Source: Myxococcales bacterium (GTDB taxonomy: Bacteria; Myxococcota_A; Polyangia; Polyangiales; Polyangiaceae). From it: a stretch of DNA of 64,000 bases. The DNA is taken from assembly GCA_004193285.1 (NCBI GenBank), contig SECP01000027.1:1-64000 (forward strand). Reading direction: 5' to 3'. Shown piece after piece: positions 43,550 to 52,668 of this stretch. The notes under the pieces were generated by a model. That model saw only the letters and a program-made list of their open reading frames with translations, ran no database searches and was not told where the DNA came from. The position numbers and the translations under genes are program-made. How positions within the stretch are numbered: position 1 is the first letter of the stretch; every line of letters begins with the position of its first letter.

Positions 43550-44818
43550 ATGAGCTCCGAGACCCATCGCGCCATTCACGCGGTCTGGAGCATCGAGTCG
43601 GCGCGCGTCATCGCCACCCTATCGCGCATCGTGAGGGATGTCGGGCTGGCGGAGGAGCTAGCCCAAGACGCGCTGCTCGCGGCGCTGGAGCAGTGGCCCG
43701 AGCAAGGCATTCCGGACAACCCCGCGGCCTGGCTCACCGCGACGGCGAAACACCGCGCGCTGAACACCCTGCGCCGCGGAAAGATGCTGCAGCGCAAGCA
43801 CGAGGACTTGGGCTACGAGCTGGGGGCGCTGCAGGAGCCGGAGCGGCTGATTGCTCAGCTGGAAGCGGCCATGGACGACGAGGTAGGGGACGACCTGCTG
43901 CGCCTGATTTTCACCTCGTGCCACCCCGTGCTGGGCACGGAGGCGCGCGTCGCCCTCACCTTGCGCCTCTTGGGCGGCCTCACGACCGACGAGATTGCGC
44001 GAGCGTTTTTGGTTCCGGAGCCAACGATCGCCCAGCGCATCGTCAGAGCGAAGCGCACGCTGGCGGAGAAGCAGGTCCCCTACGAGGTCCCGCGGGGTGA
44101 GGAGCTTTCGGCCCGGCTCGCCTCGGTGCTGGAGGTCGTGTACCTCGTGTTCAACGAGGGCTACTCAGCGAGCGCAGGAGACGACTGCATGCGTCCGGCG
44201 CTCATGGATGAGGCGCTGCGGCTGGGGCGGGTCCTCGCCGGTTTGGCTCCCGAAGAGCCGGAGGTGCACGGGTTAGTGGCCCTGATGGAGCTCAACGCTT
44301 CTCGCGCTTCCGCGCGGACCAACGCTGCCGGTGAGCCAGTGCTCCTGCTGGATCAGGATCGCGGCCGTTGGGACCAGCTCTCGATCCGCCGTGGGCTGGC
44401 CGCCCTGTCGCACGCGGAGGGGCTGGGGCAGCCGCCGGGTCCGTACGTCTTACAGGCGGCGATCACCGCCTGCCACGCGCGCGCGCGCACCCCAGAGCAG
44501 ACGGATTTTCAGCGCATCGCCGCGCTCTACGGTGAGCTTTCGGCGATGCTGCGGTCGCCGGTGGTGGAGTTGAACCGCGCGGTCGCGGTCGCGATGGCAG
44601 ACGGCCCGGCGGCGGGCTTGGCTTTGCTGGAGCCGCTGCTGGCCGAGCCTGCTTTGCGCAGCTACCACCTGCTGCCGAGCGCTCGCGCGGAGCTCCTCGA
44701 GCGGCTGGGGCGCTTTTCGGAGGCGCGCGACGAGTTCGAGCGCGCCGCAGGCATGACCCAGAACGTACGTCAGCGCGAGCGGCTGCTCGCGCGCTCACGG
44801 GCCTGCGGCGCGAGCTGA
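43550..44818 (+). CDS. ECF42-type sigma factor
   Basis: 422 aa with the same layout as the copy at 35133: sigma2 (WSIESARVIATLSRIVRDVGLAEELAQDALLAALEQWP), sigma4 (TEARVALTLRLLGGLTTDEIARAFLVPEPTIAQRIVRAKRTL), then a C-terminal extension with FNEGYSASAGDDCMRP and TPR-like helices ending LSHAEGL to RSRACGAS. It lies between two DGPF genes and probably transcribes both from the shared motif upstream of each. No anti-sigma gene is near; ECF42 proteins are controlled by their own extension. Confidence 0.94.
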   Translation: MSSETHRAIHAVWSIESARVIATLSRIVRDVGLAEELAQDALLAALEQWPEQGIPDNPAAWLTATAKHRALNTLRRGKMLQRKHEDLGYELGALQEPERLIAQLEAAMDDEVGDDLLRLIFTSCHPVLGTEARVALTLRLLGGLTTDEIARAFLVPEPTIAQRIVRAKRTLAEKQVPYEVPRGEELSARLASVLEVVYLVFNEGYSASAGDDCMRPALMDEALRLGRVLAGLAPEEPEVHGLVALMELNASRASARTNAAGEPVLLLDQDRGRWDQLSIRRGLAALSHAEGLGQPPGPYVLQAAITACHARARTPEQTDFQRIAALYGELSAMLRSPVVELNRAVAVAMADGPAAGLALLEPLLAEPALRSYHLLPSARAELLERLGRFSEARDEFERAAGMTQNVRQRERLLARSRACGAS

Positions 44819-44834
44819 AGATTCTTTGAGGCCG

Positions 44835-44864
44835 TGTCGATCGCGCCGCCGCTCAGGTGACGTG
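44835..44864 (+). promoter_or_regulatory. ECF42-type promoter of the second DGPF gene
   Basis: TGTCGATCG (44835-44843), 14 bases, TGACGTG (44858-44864); both blocks and their distance equal those at 42487-42516, while the 14 bases between differ. Starts 16 bases after the sigma stop. Confidence 0.7.
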
Positions 44865-44907
44865 CGCTCGAGGCGACGAGCGCCGCCGCCACGAAAGGAC
44901 CGACACC

Positions 44908-45258
44908 ATGCGTTTTCTATGCGTTTACAAGCCCGGAGTAGCCGAGTCACACACACCGCCCACCGCCGAGGAGCAAGCGGTGATGGGCAGGCTCATCGGG
45001 GACATGGCCAAGGCCGGCGTGCTGCTGGGCGTGGAAGGCTGCTTGCCGAGCAACTACGGCGCGCGCGTGACCTTGGAGGGTGGAAAGTACTCCATCACGG
45101 ACGGCCCATTCCCGGAGACGAAGGAGCTCATCGCGGGGCTGTGCCTACTGCAGGTCAAGAGCAAGGACGAGGCCCTGGAATGGACGAAGCGCTTCCTGTC
45201 GGCCGTCGGCCACGGCACCTCCGAGGTGCTGCAGCTTCACGAGACGCCCGCGGGCTGA
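44908..45258 (+). CDS. Second DGPF-motif (YCII-related) protein
   Basis: 116 aa from ATG 44908, with GAAAGGA upstream. Signature ITDGPFPETKELIAGLCLL, start MRFLCVYKPG and end TSEVLQLHE are typical of the family. It is only moderately like the first DGPF protein, so they are not a recent duplication. It has its own ECF42-type promoter. Its last 22 bases overlap the end of the facing RND gene. Confidence 0.93.
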   Translation: MRFLCVYKPGVAESHTPPTAEEQAVMGRLIGDMAKAGVLLGVEGCLPSNYGARVTLEGGKYSITDGPFPETKELIAGLCLLQVKSKDEALEWTKRFLSAVGHGTSEVLQLHETPAG

Positions 45259-48200
45259 AGCGGTGGGGCCGGCGCGCGGTGATGACGACGGCGCGCCGCC
45301 CACTCGCTGAAGCGCTCCATGTACAGGTAGAAAACGGGGGTAACGTACAAGGTGAGCAGCTGCGAGAAGAACAAGCCGCCCACCACCGCCAAGCCCAGTG
45401 GCTGCCGCGACTCTGCACCCGCGCCGATGCCGAGGGCGATGGGCAAGGTCCCGAGCAGCGCGGCCATGGTCGTCATCATGATCGGCCGAAAGCGCACGAG
45501 GCACGCGTCCGTGATGGCTTGCTCCGGGCTCACGTTCGCGTCCTTGCGAGCTTCGATCGCGAAGTCCACCATCATGATGCCGTTCTTCTTCACCAAGCCG
45601 ACGAGCAGAATGACCCCGACGAACGCGTACACGTTCAAGTCGATGTCGAAGATCATGAGCGTCACCACCGCTCCGAAGCCCGCGAATGGCAGCGCGGACA
45701 AGATCGTGAGCGGATGGATCAAGCTCTCGTACAGCACGCCTAGCACCAGGTAGATCACCAGCACCGCGATCAACAGCAAGGAGCCGAGGCCGGTGAGAGA
45801 AGACTGAAATGCCTCCGCAGAGCCCTGAAATCTGGCGGTGATGTTCTCCGGCAGCATCCGGTTGGCGGCGCCCTGCGCGACCGCCACCGCTTCGCTCAGC
45901 GAATGGCCCGCTTGCACGTTGAACGAGACGGTCGCGGCCGGCAGCTGCCCGGAGTGGCTCACCGTCAGTGGCCCCGCGCTCTGACTCACCTTGGCCAGCG
46001 AGGTGAGCGGGACGAGCGCCCCGGAGGCGGCGCGGACGTACAAGGACTCCAGCGCGGCGGGCTCGCGCTGCGTGCGCGGATCCAGCTCCAAGATGACCTG
46101 GTACGTGTTGTTGCTGGCGAAGATGCTGGAGACCTGGCGCGCGCCATAGGCGCTGTAGAGAGTGTCCTCCACTTTGGCGACCGTGATGCCGAGCTCGGCC
46201 GCTCGGCGGCGGTCCACCTCCACGTTTAGCTCCGGGTTCAGGAGCTGTACGTCGGTCGTTACGTCCTTGAGGACGGGGGACTTGGCGAGCTCCGCCGCGA
46301 GCTTGGGCGTGCTCTCGTAAAGGCTAGCGGTGTCCGTGCTGCGCAGGGTGAGCTGGTATTCGCTCTTGGTCACGCGACCACCGAGCCGAATGGGCGGCGG
46401 CGGCTGCACGAACGAGCGCATGCCGGCGACCTTGTTCATCTGCTTGGACAGCTCGGTCGCGATCTGGTCGGCGCTCTTGCTGCGATCCGCGCGCGGCTTC
46501 AGACGAATCATGAAGCTGCCCTGGTTGGCGCCGCCCCGGCCTTGCCGCGCCCCGACGTTGGACATGAACGCGTCCACGTCCGGATGTTTGCGAGCGATCT
46601 GCGCGACCTGTTGCTGCCGCTCCGCCACCGCTTCGTAAGAGATGCCTTGGACGGCCTCGGTCGTGACCTGCAGCTGGTCCGTGTCCTCACTCGGTAAGAA
46701 GCCCTTCGGCATGCGCATGAAGAGCACGACCGTGACCGCGAGCACGACTCCGGAGAGCGCCATCATCAGCCGGCGGTGGCCCAGCGACCACAGCAGCGTC
46801 CTTCGGTACACCGCGAGCCAGGAGTCGAACATGCGCTCGATGGCCTGATACACGCGCCCCTGCTGCTCCCCTTCGTGGCCCGGCTTGAGCATGCGCGCCG
46901 ACATCATCGGCGTGAGGGTGAGGGAAACGAACGCGGAGACGAGGATGGACACCGCGATCGTGACCGCGAACTCCTTGAACAAGCTGCCCAAGATGCCGCC
47001 AAAAAACAGGAACGGCACGAACACGGCGACGAGCGAGATCGTCATCGAGACGATCGTGAAGCCTATCTCTTTGGTCGCGTCGAACGCCGCCTGCATCGGC
47101 GTCTTGCCCATCTCGATGTGACGAACGACGTTCTCCAGCACCACGATCGCGTCGTCCACCACGAAGCCGACGCTGAGGGTGATCGCCATGAGCGAAAGGT
47201 TGTTGAGCGAGAAGCCGAGCAGGTGCATCACCGCGAAGGTGAAGAGCATCGCCAGCGGCATCGACAAGCTGGGAATGATGGTCGCGGTGAGCCGGCGCAG
47301 AAAAAGAAAGATGACGAGCACCACCAGCGCCAACGTGAGCAAGAGGGTGAGCTCCACGTCGTGCACGGAATCCTTGACCGTCTGAGAGCGGTCGAAGATC
47401 ACGTCCAGGTCCACGGAGCCCGGGATTTCCTGCCGAAAGGCCGGCAAGAGGCCCATCACCTCTTTGACGACCTCGACCGTGTTCGCCCCCGGCTGCTTCT
47501 GGATGCCGAGCACCACTGCCCGCGGCATCCCGTTCTTGTCCCCACGCCAGGCCGCGGTCTTGTCGTTCTCCACGCTGTCGATGGCGCGCCCGACGTCCTT
47601 GATGCGAACGGCGCTGCCGTTGCGGTACGCGACGACGATGTCCTCGTAGGGCTTGGCGTTCGTGAGCTGGCCGTTGGTCTCGATCGCGAAGGCAGTGCGC
47701 GGACCATAGAGCGCGCCCGTCGGCAGGTTGACGTTGGCGCCTTGAATGGAGGCGGCCACTTCGTCCAGCCCGATGCCGAGCGTGGCGAGCTTTTGCGGAT
47801 CCGCCTGCACGCGCACCGCGTACTTCTGCGACCCGAACACGCTCACCTGCGCCACGCCGCGCGTCTGCGAGATCATCTGCGCGAGGCGTGTTTCCGCGTA
47901 TTCGTTCACGACGTACAGCGGCAGCGTCGTGGAGCTGAGCGAGAGCAGCAAAATCGCCTGATCCGCGGGGTTCACCTTGCGGTAGCTGGGCGCCTGCGGC
48001 ATGTCCCGCGGCATGCGCGGGATCGCGCGGGCGATGGCGGCCTGCACGTCTTGCGCGGCGGAGTCCAGATCTCGCCGCAGGTCGAACTGTAGGGTGACGC
48101 TGGTCGCCCCCAGCGAGCTCTCCGAGCTCATGCTCGCCATGCCGTCGATCGCCGAGAACTCGCGCTCGAGCGGCGTCGCCACCGAGGACGCCATCGTCTC

Positions 48201-48368
48201 CGCGCTCGCGCCGGGCAAGGACGCGCTGACCTGAATGGTCGGAAAGTCCACGTCCGGAAGGGCGGCGACGGGGAGCTTCAGGTACGCCATCAAGCCGAAC
48301 AGCAGGATCGCCACCATGACCAAGCTGGTGGCGACCGGCCGCTTGATGAACGGCTCGGAGATACTCAT
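45237..48368 (-). CDS. RND multidrug efflux pump, HAE1/MdtBC type
   Basis: 1043 aa, full length. Inner-membrane proton antiporter with two repeated halves of six helices and large periplasmic loops. MSISEPFIKRPVATSLVMVAI is the usual N-terminus; the proton relay GFVVDDAIVVLEN with its Asp pair is in helix 4. It exports drugs, bile-type detergents or metabolites with an adaptor and an outer-membrane channel. The adaptor gene lies just upstream, sharing ATGA. No TolC-like gene is in the window, so the channel is supplied elsewhere. Confidence 0.95.
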   Translation of the reverse strand: MSISEPFIKRPVATSLVMVAILLFGLMAYLKLPVAALPDVDFPTIQVSASLPGASAETMASSVATPLEREFSAIDGMASMSSESSLGATSVTLQFDLRRDLDSAAQDVQAAIARAIPRMPRDMPQAPSYRKVNPADQAILLLSLSSTTLPLYVVNEYAETRLAQMISQTRGVAQVSVFGSQKYAVRVQADPQKLATLGIGLDEVAASIQGANVNLPTGALYGPRTAFAIETNGQLTNAKPYEDIVVAYRNGSAVRIKDVGRAIDSVENDKTAAWRGDKNGMPRAVVLGIQKQPGANTVEVVKEVMGLLPAFRQEIPGSVDLDVIFDRSQTVKDSVHDVELTLLLTLALVVLVIFLFLRRLTATIIPSLSMPLAMLFTFAVMHLLGFSLNNLSLMAITLSVGFVVDDAIVVLENVVRHIEMGKTPMQAAFDATKEIGFTIVSMTISLVAVFVPFLFFGGILGSLFKEFAVTIAVSILVSAFVSLTLTPMMSARMLKPGHEGEQQGRVYQAIERMFDSWLAVYRRTLLWSLGHRRLMMALSGVVLAVTVVLFMRMPKGFLPSEDTDQLQVTTEAVQGISYEAVAERQQQVAQIARKHPDVDAFMSNVGARQGRGGANQGSFMIRLKPRADRSKSADQIATELSKQMNKVAGMRSFVQPPPPIRLGGRVTKSEYQLTLRSTDTASLYESTPKLAAELAKSPVLKDVTTDVQLLNPELNVEVDRRRAAELGITVAKVEDTLYSAYGARQVSSIFASNNTYQVILELDPRTQREPAALESLYVRAASGALVPLTSLAKVSQSAGPLTVSHSGQLPAATVSFNVQAGHSLSEAVAVAQGAANRMLPENITARFQGSAEAFQSSLTGLGSLLLIAVLVIYLVLGVLYESLIHPLTILSALPFAGFGAVVTLMIFDIDLNVYAFVGVILLVGLVKKNGIMMVDFAIEARKDANVSPEQAITDACLVRFRPIMMTTMAALLGTLPIALGIGAGAESRQPLGLAVVGGLFFSQLLTLYVTPVFYLYMERFSEWAARRRHHRAPAPPLQPAGVS

Positions 48369-49528
48369 AGACCCTCGGGTCGCTTCTGCTCGGAGCTGGT
48401 GCTCGCCGCCAATTTTGCCGGCGGCGCCGCCTCGGCCACCTTCGTGCCCTTGCGTAGCCTCAGGAGGCCGTCAGTCGCGACCCGCTCGCCCGGCTCCAGG
48501 CCGTAGGCGATGAGCGCCTGCGTCTCTGTCGTTCGCAAGACGTTCACCGGGCGAGGCGAAGCGCGGCCGTCTTGCCCGATGACGAACACCAGCGTGCCCG
48601 ACTGGGAGCGCTGCAGTGCTGGCTCCGGGACGACGGTCGCACCTTCGTCCTTCCCCATGACGAGCACGACGTCTACCGACGAGCCGGGCCAGAGCTCCTG
48701 CTCGGCGTTCAGGTACGTGGCCTTGAGCTGGATCGTGCCGGTGGAGGCGTCCACCGTGTTCTCCAGGAAAGTGACCGGCGCCTCGATGGTCTTGGCACGC
48801 TCGCCGCGAGGCGTGACGCGCGCGGTGAGCGGCTCTTTGCCGAGGCGCTCGCGAATCGTGCTCAGGTGCTCTTGAGGCACGGAAAAGCGGATATATACCG
48901 GGGAGATGCTCCGCAGCACGACCAGCGGCTGCGCGTCAGTGGCGTTGACCAGGTTGCCTGGGTACACGAGGAGCGCGCCGGTGCGCCCGTCCATCGGGGC
49001 GGTGATCCGCGTGAACGCCACGTTCAGGCTCGCGCTCGCGGCCTGGGCCTGACCGAGCTTGACCTCGGCGGCGCTGGAAGCGGCGTCCGCGTTGGCCTTG
49101 GCCACGTCGCGATCACTGGCGATGCCCTCTTGCCGTAGAGCGTTGGCGCGCTCGGCCTCGACGCGCATTTGCTCGGCGATGGCTCGGTTGCGCAGTAGCT
49201 CCGCCTGCGCGGCCGCGAGCGAGGCGCTGTACGGGCGCGTGTCCACCGTGAACAGCAGCTGGCCGCGCTTCACGAAGTCACCTTCTTTGAAGTGCACCTC
49301 CGTGACGAGCCCTTGCACCTGCGCCCGCACGTCGACGGTGCTGCTGGCGTCCACGCTCCCGAACGCGCGCACCTCGCGCGGCACGTCCTTCTTTTCCGCG
49401 ACCGCGATGGAGACCGGCACTGGGTCTTCGCCCTTTGCAGCTTTGGAGCGGCTTTCGCACCCGAACGACAGCGTGCATAAAGAAAGGAGGAGCCACGTCT
49501 GAACGCGGCAGGGGAACGCGGTCGCCAT
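48365..49528 (-). CDS. RND periplasmic adaptor (membrane fusion) lipoprotein
   Basis: 387 aa. Lipobox LSFGC anchors it to the inner membrane. Barrel-sandwich halves (VDVRAQVQGLVTEVHFKEGDFVKRGQLLFTVD and FTRITAPMDGRTGALLVYPGNLV) flank a helical hairpin (about 105-165), followed by beta-barrel and membrane-proximal domains. ATG 49528 is chosen over GTG 49537 because AGGTGA stands just before it. Its stop overlaps the pump start (ATGA). Divergent from the two-component system at 49628. Confidence 0.93.
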   Translation of the reverse strand: MATAFPCRVQTWLLLSLCTLSFGCESRSKAAKGEDPVPVSIAVAEKKDVPREVRAFGSVDASSTVDVRAQVQGLVTEVHFKEGDFVKRGQLLFTVDTRPYSASLAAAQAELLRNRAIAEQMRVEAERANALRQEGIASDRDVAKANADAASSAAEVKLGQAQAASASLNVAFTRITAPMDGRTGALLVYPGNLVNATDAQPLVVLRSISPVYIRFSVPQEHLSTIRERLGKEPLTARVTPRGERAKTIEAPVTFLENTVDASTGTIQLKATYLNAEQELWPGSSVDVVLVMGKDEGATVVPEPALQRSQSGTLVFVIGQDGRASPRPVNVLRTTETQALIAYGLEPGERVATDGLLRLRKGTKVAEAAPPAKLAASTSSEQKRPEGL

Positions 49529-49560
49529 CTGGTTCACCTAAGCTCTAGCGCTTTCAGGGC

Positions 49561-49587
49561 TGTGTGAACAATGTGTCGGTTTGTGTA
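49561..49587. promoter_or_regulatory. Three direct repeats, probable OmpR-type regulator site
   Basis: TGTGTG (49561), TGTGTC (49572) and TGTGTA (49582) recur every 10-11 bp, one helical turn. OmpR/PhoB-type regulators bind such head-to-tail repeats. They stand in the 99-base gap between the efflux operon and the regulator gene. Confidence 0.6.
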
Positions 49588-49627
49588 GGTTTCGCCAGCG
49601 CCGAACGCGTCGTGTACGCTTTTCGCC

Positions 49628-50326
49628 ATGGCCGGCATTCACGTGCTCCTCGTCGAAGACGACGCAAAACTGGCGCGGCTCACCAGTGACTATTTGGAGC
49701 ATCAGGGCATCGCTGTCACACGAGCTGCGGACGGCCCCGCCGCGATCCGCGAGGGCGTCCGGCCGGACATCGACGTGGTCGTGCTGGACCTCATGCTGCC
49801 TGGCTGCGACGGATTCGAGGTCTGCCGCGAGCTCCGCAAGACCTCGCACGTGCCCATCATTGCGGTCACGGCGCGAGTAGAGGTGGCGGACCGCGTACTG
49901 GGTCTCGAGCTCGGGGCGGACGACTACATGACCAAGCCATTCGCCGCTCGCGAGCTCCTGGCGCGTGTCCACGCGGTCGTTCGGCGGGCCCGGGGCAAGG
50001 CCGGGCCCCCGCCGCGCGAGCTCACGGTCGGCAAGCTGGTCCTGGACGTCGCGAGCCTGAACGCCTCGCTGGACGGCCGCTCGCTGCACCTCACGTCGTA
50101 CGAGTTCGCGCTGCTCCGCGTCCTCGCGGACCACGCGGGTCGCGTGCTGAGCCGCGAGCAGCTGCTGGAGCTCGCCAAAGGCAACGCAGACGAAGCCTTC
50201 GACCGCTCGATAGACGTCCGCATCTCCAGGCTGCGCCACAAGCTGGGTGACGATTCGCGCCACCCGCAGCTCCTGAAGACGATCCGCGGCTCGGGCTACA
50301 TGCTCACGGCAGGCGAAGACCGGTGA
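49628..50326 (+). CDS. OmpR-family response regulator
   Basis: 232 aa. Receiver domain 1-120 with Asp54 (VVLDLMLPG), Thr in AVTARV and Lys in MTKPF; winged helix about 132-228 with LTSYEFALLRVLADHAGRVLSREQLLELAKG and IRGSGYML. Similar to RstA/CpxR-type regulators. Likely controls the divergent efflux operon through the repeats at 49561-49587. The kinase gene starts in its stop (GTGA). Confidence 0.94.
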   Translation: MAGIHVLLVEDDAKLARLTSDYLEHQGIAVTRAADGPAAIREGVRPDIDVVVLDLMLPGCDGFEVCRELRKTSHVPIIAVTARVEVADRVLGLELGADDYMTKPFAARELLARVHAVVRRARGKAGPPPRELTVGKLVLDVASLNASLDGRSLHLTSYEFALLRVLADHAGRVLSREQLLELAKGNADEAFDRSIDVRISRLRHKLGDDSRHPQLLKTIRGSGYMLTAGEDR

Positions 50327-51690
50327 ACCGCCCGCGCTTCGCGCGCTCGCGGCTGCTACTGCGAGTGTACCTGTACGGCGTGCTGATGCTGGCGCTCGCG
50401 GGGGGCGCGAGCTACGTCGTCAGCCGGTTCGTCTTCGCACCCGCCGTGCAGCTACCGGCGCGCCCCGCGACCGCGTGGATCGCTTGGCACCTGCTGGAGA
50501 CAGTCGACGACCCGGCGCGCGTGCAGAGCGAGCTTGCGGACCTGAAGAAGCGGGTACGGCTCGAAATGAGCTTGTTCACGGCCGAGGGGCACCTCATCGC
50601 GAGCAACGCCACCAGCCCGCCGCCGCCGCTCCGCCCCGCAGAGCTGAACGCGCTGCGAGGCCGTACCTCTCAGTTCGACTCCGGCTCCGGCCGGGTGGCG
50701 CTGCGCGACGGCACCGGCAAGCTGCTGCGCTACGCCCAAATCACCTTCCCGATGCCGGAGCTACCCCTGGGCGCGGCGATGGCGCAGCTCGCGGCGGCGC
50801 TGGCCGTGCTCGCGCTTTTGTCCATCCCCCTCGCGCGCTCCATCACCGCGCCGCTGGAGCGCTTGGCGGTCGTGGCCCGCGCCTTCGGGGACGGAAACCT
50901 CACCGCGCGCAGCGGGCTCGTCGGCGGCGACGAGATCGCGGACTTGGGTCGCTCCTTCGACGACATGGCCGAGCGCGTGATCGGCCTGCGCAAGGCGGAG
51001 AAGGAGCTGCTCGCCAACATTTCGCACGAGCTTCGGACGCCACTGCAGCGCATCCGCATGGCGCTCGAGCTCGTGCGTGAAGGCGAACGCGAGCGCGCCG
51101 CCGGCTACTTGTCGGACATCGAAGACGACCTGCAAGAGCTCGAGCGTTTGCTGGACGACGTGATGACGGCGGCGCGGCTGGATCTATCGCGCGGAACCGG
51201 CCGCGACCCGCTGCCCCCGCTGCGTCGACAGCGGCTAGGCGCCGCCGAGCTGGTGGAAGCGGCTCGGCTACGCTTTCAACGCCGCGCCGCCCCTCGCAAG
51301 CTCACGGTGGAGGTGTCTCCGCAGGCTCCGGAGGTCGAAGCGGATCCGACCCTCTTGCGGCGGGTGCTCGATAACCTGCTCGACAACGCGGCCAAGTTCT
51401 CCGAGCCGGAAACGCCCATTACCCTGAGCGCGGTCGCGGCGCCCGAAGGCGCCTTGCTGCTCGAGGTGCACGATCAAGGCATCGGCATCGACTCAGCCGA
51501 GCTGGAGCGAATCTTCGAGCCGTTCTACCGCACCGATCGGAGCCGGGCGCGAGCGACGGGCGGCGTCGGGTTGGGCCTCGCGCTCGCGCGCCGCATCGTG
51601 GAGGCCCACGACGGCCGCATCGTGGCCGAGAGCGGGCCCGAGCGCGGCAGCCTCTTCCGCGTCACCATCCCGGCCGCGGCTCAGCCCTGA
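50323..51690 (+). CDS. Sensor histidine kinase partner of the OmpR-type regulator
   Basis: 455 aa. Transmembrane helices at about 12-35 and 150-172 enclose a periplasmic sensor of about 110 residues; HAMP 173-225; HisKA with His235 in ANISHELRTPL; HATPase_c with NLLDNAAKFSE, DQGIGI and GGVGLGLALARRIVEAH. CpxA/RstB-like layout, consistent with an envelope-stress or drug signal. Its end overlaps the facing transporter gene by 10 bases. Confidence 0.94.
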   Translation: MNRPRFARSRLLLRVYLYGVLMLALAGGASYVVSRFVFAPAVQLPARPATAWIAWHLLETVDDPARVQSELADLKKRVRLEMSLFTAEGHLIASNATSPPPPLRPAELNALRGRTSQFDSGSGRVALRDGTGKLLRYAQITFPMPELPLGAAMAQLAAALAVLALLSIPLARSITAPLERLAVVARAFGDGNLTARSGLVGGDEIADLGRSFDDMAERVIGLRKAEKELLANISHELRTPLQRIRMALELVREGERERAAGYLSDIEDDLQELERLLDDVMTAARLDLSRGTGRDPLPPLRRQRLGAAELVEAARLRFQRRAAPRKLTVEVSPQAPEVEADPTLLRRVLDNLLDNAAKFSEPETPITLSAVAAPEGALLLEVHDQGIGIDSAELERIFEPFYRTDRSRARATGGVGLGLALARRIVEAHDGRIVAESGPERGSLFRVTIPAAAQP

Positions 51691-52637
51691 CGCGAAAGCC
51701 TGCCCGCTATCCAGCCGCCCACCACGAGCTGGAGCGGATGGTAGATCATGATCGGCAGCAGCACGATCGCCAGGCTCGGCTGCGAGCCGAAGATGAGCCG
51801 CGCCATCGGCACCCCGCTCGCGAGCGTCTTCTTCGAGCCGCAGAACAGCGCCGCGATGCGGTCCGAGCGCTCGAAGCCCAGCAGCTTGCTCGCGGTCCAC
51901 GTCGACGACAGCGCCGCCGCCAGCAGGACGACGCTGGCCGCGGCAGAAACCACCAGAGCCGTGACCCCGCTCCGCCACACGCCGCCCTGCACCGAATCGC
52001 AGAAAGACGTGTACACGAGCAGCAAGATCGTGAGCCGGTCCGCGACGTGGATGCCGGCCTTGTGGCGCGCCGCCCACCCGCCCAAGAGCGGCCGGAGCGC
52101 TTGCCCAATGCCGAGCGGCAACACCAGCCACAAGCAAAGGTCGAGCACGACCGCGCCGAGCGGCAGCGGTTGCCCGCCCGTTCCGAGGACGACGCTGAGC
52201 CAGAGCGGAGTCAACAGGACGCCGAGCAGGCTGGATAGCGTGGCGTTGAACACCGCCGCGGCGACGTTGCCGCGCGCGGCCGCGGTGAGCGCCACCGATG
52301 AAGATACGGTGGAGGGCAGCGCGCACAAGAAGAACAAGCCGGTCCGAAGCTCGGTGGACAGACGCGCCCCCACGAGCAGGAGTAGGGCGACCCCGAGCAG
52401 CGGAAAGAGCAAGAAAGTCGATCCCTGAATCAGCAAGTGCAGGCGCCACTTGCGCGTGCCCGCCGCCAGCGCCTGAAGCGATAGCGAGAGCCCGTGCAGA
52501 AAGAAGATCAGCGAAACCCCCGCTTTGTTGACCAGCTCCGGGTGCAAGCTGCCGCCGGTGGCGCCCGGCTCGGGCAGCGCCCAGGCCAGCGCCACCGCGG
52601 CCACCATCCCGGTCAAGAACCAATCGGGCTTCTTCAT
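51681..52637 (-). CDS. SBF-like (YfeH type) transporter
   Basis: 318 aa from ATG 52637 (MKKPDWFLTGM); the frame extends upstream without homologous sequence. About nine to ten membrane helices. FFLCALPSTVSSSVALTAAARGN and FCGSKKTLASGVPMARLIF are diagnostic of the bile acid:sodium symporter-like group (PF13593). Substrate unknown; relatives are linked to arsenite or organic-anion transport. Lies 31 bases after DoxX on the same strand. Confidence 0.9.
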   Translation of the reverse strand: MKKPDWFLTGMVAAVALAWALPEPGATGGSLHPELVNKAGVSLIFFLHGLSLSLQALAAGTRKWRLHLLIQGSTFLLFPLLGVALLLLVGARLSTELRTGLFFLCALPSTVSSSVALTAAARGNVAAAVFNATLSSLLGVLLTPLWLSVVLGTGGQPLPLGAVVLDLCLWLVLPLGIGQALRPLLGGWAARHKAGIHVADRLTILLLVYTSFCDSVQGGVWRSGVTALVVSAAASVVLLAAALSSTWTASKLLGFERSDRIAALFCGSKKTLASGVPMARLIFGSQPSLAIVLLPIMIYHPLQLVVGGWIAGRLSRQG

Positions 52638-52668
52638 TGCGCGCGGGGCGCTCGTAGCAGCTCCTGAC

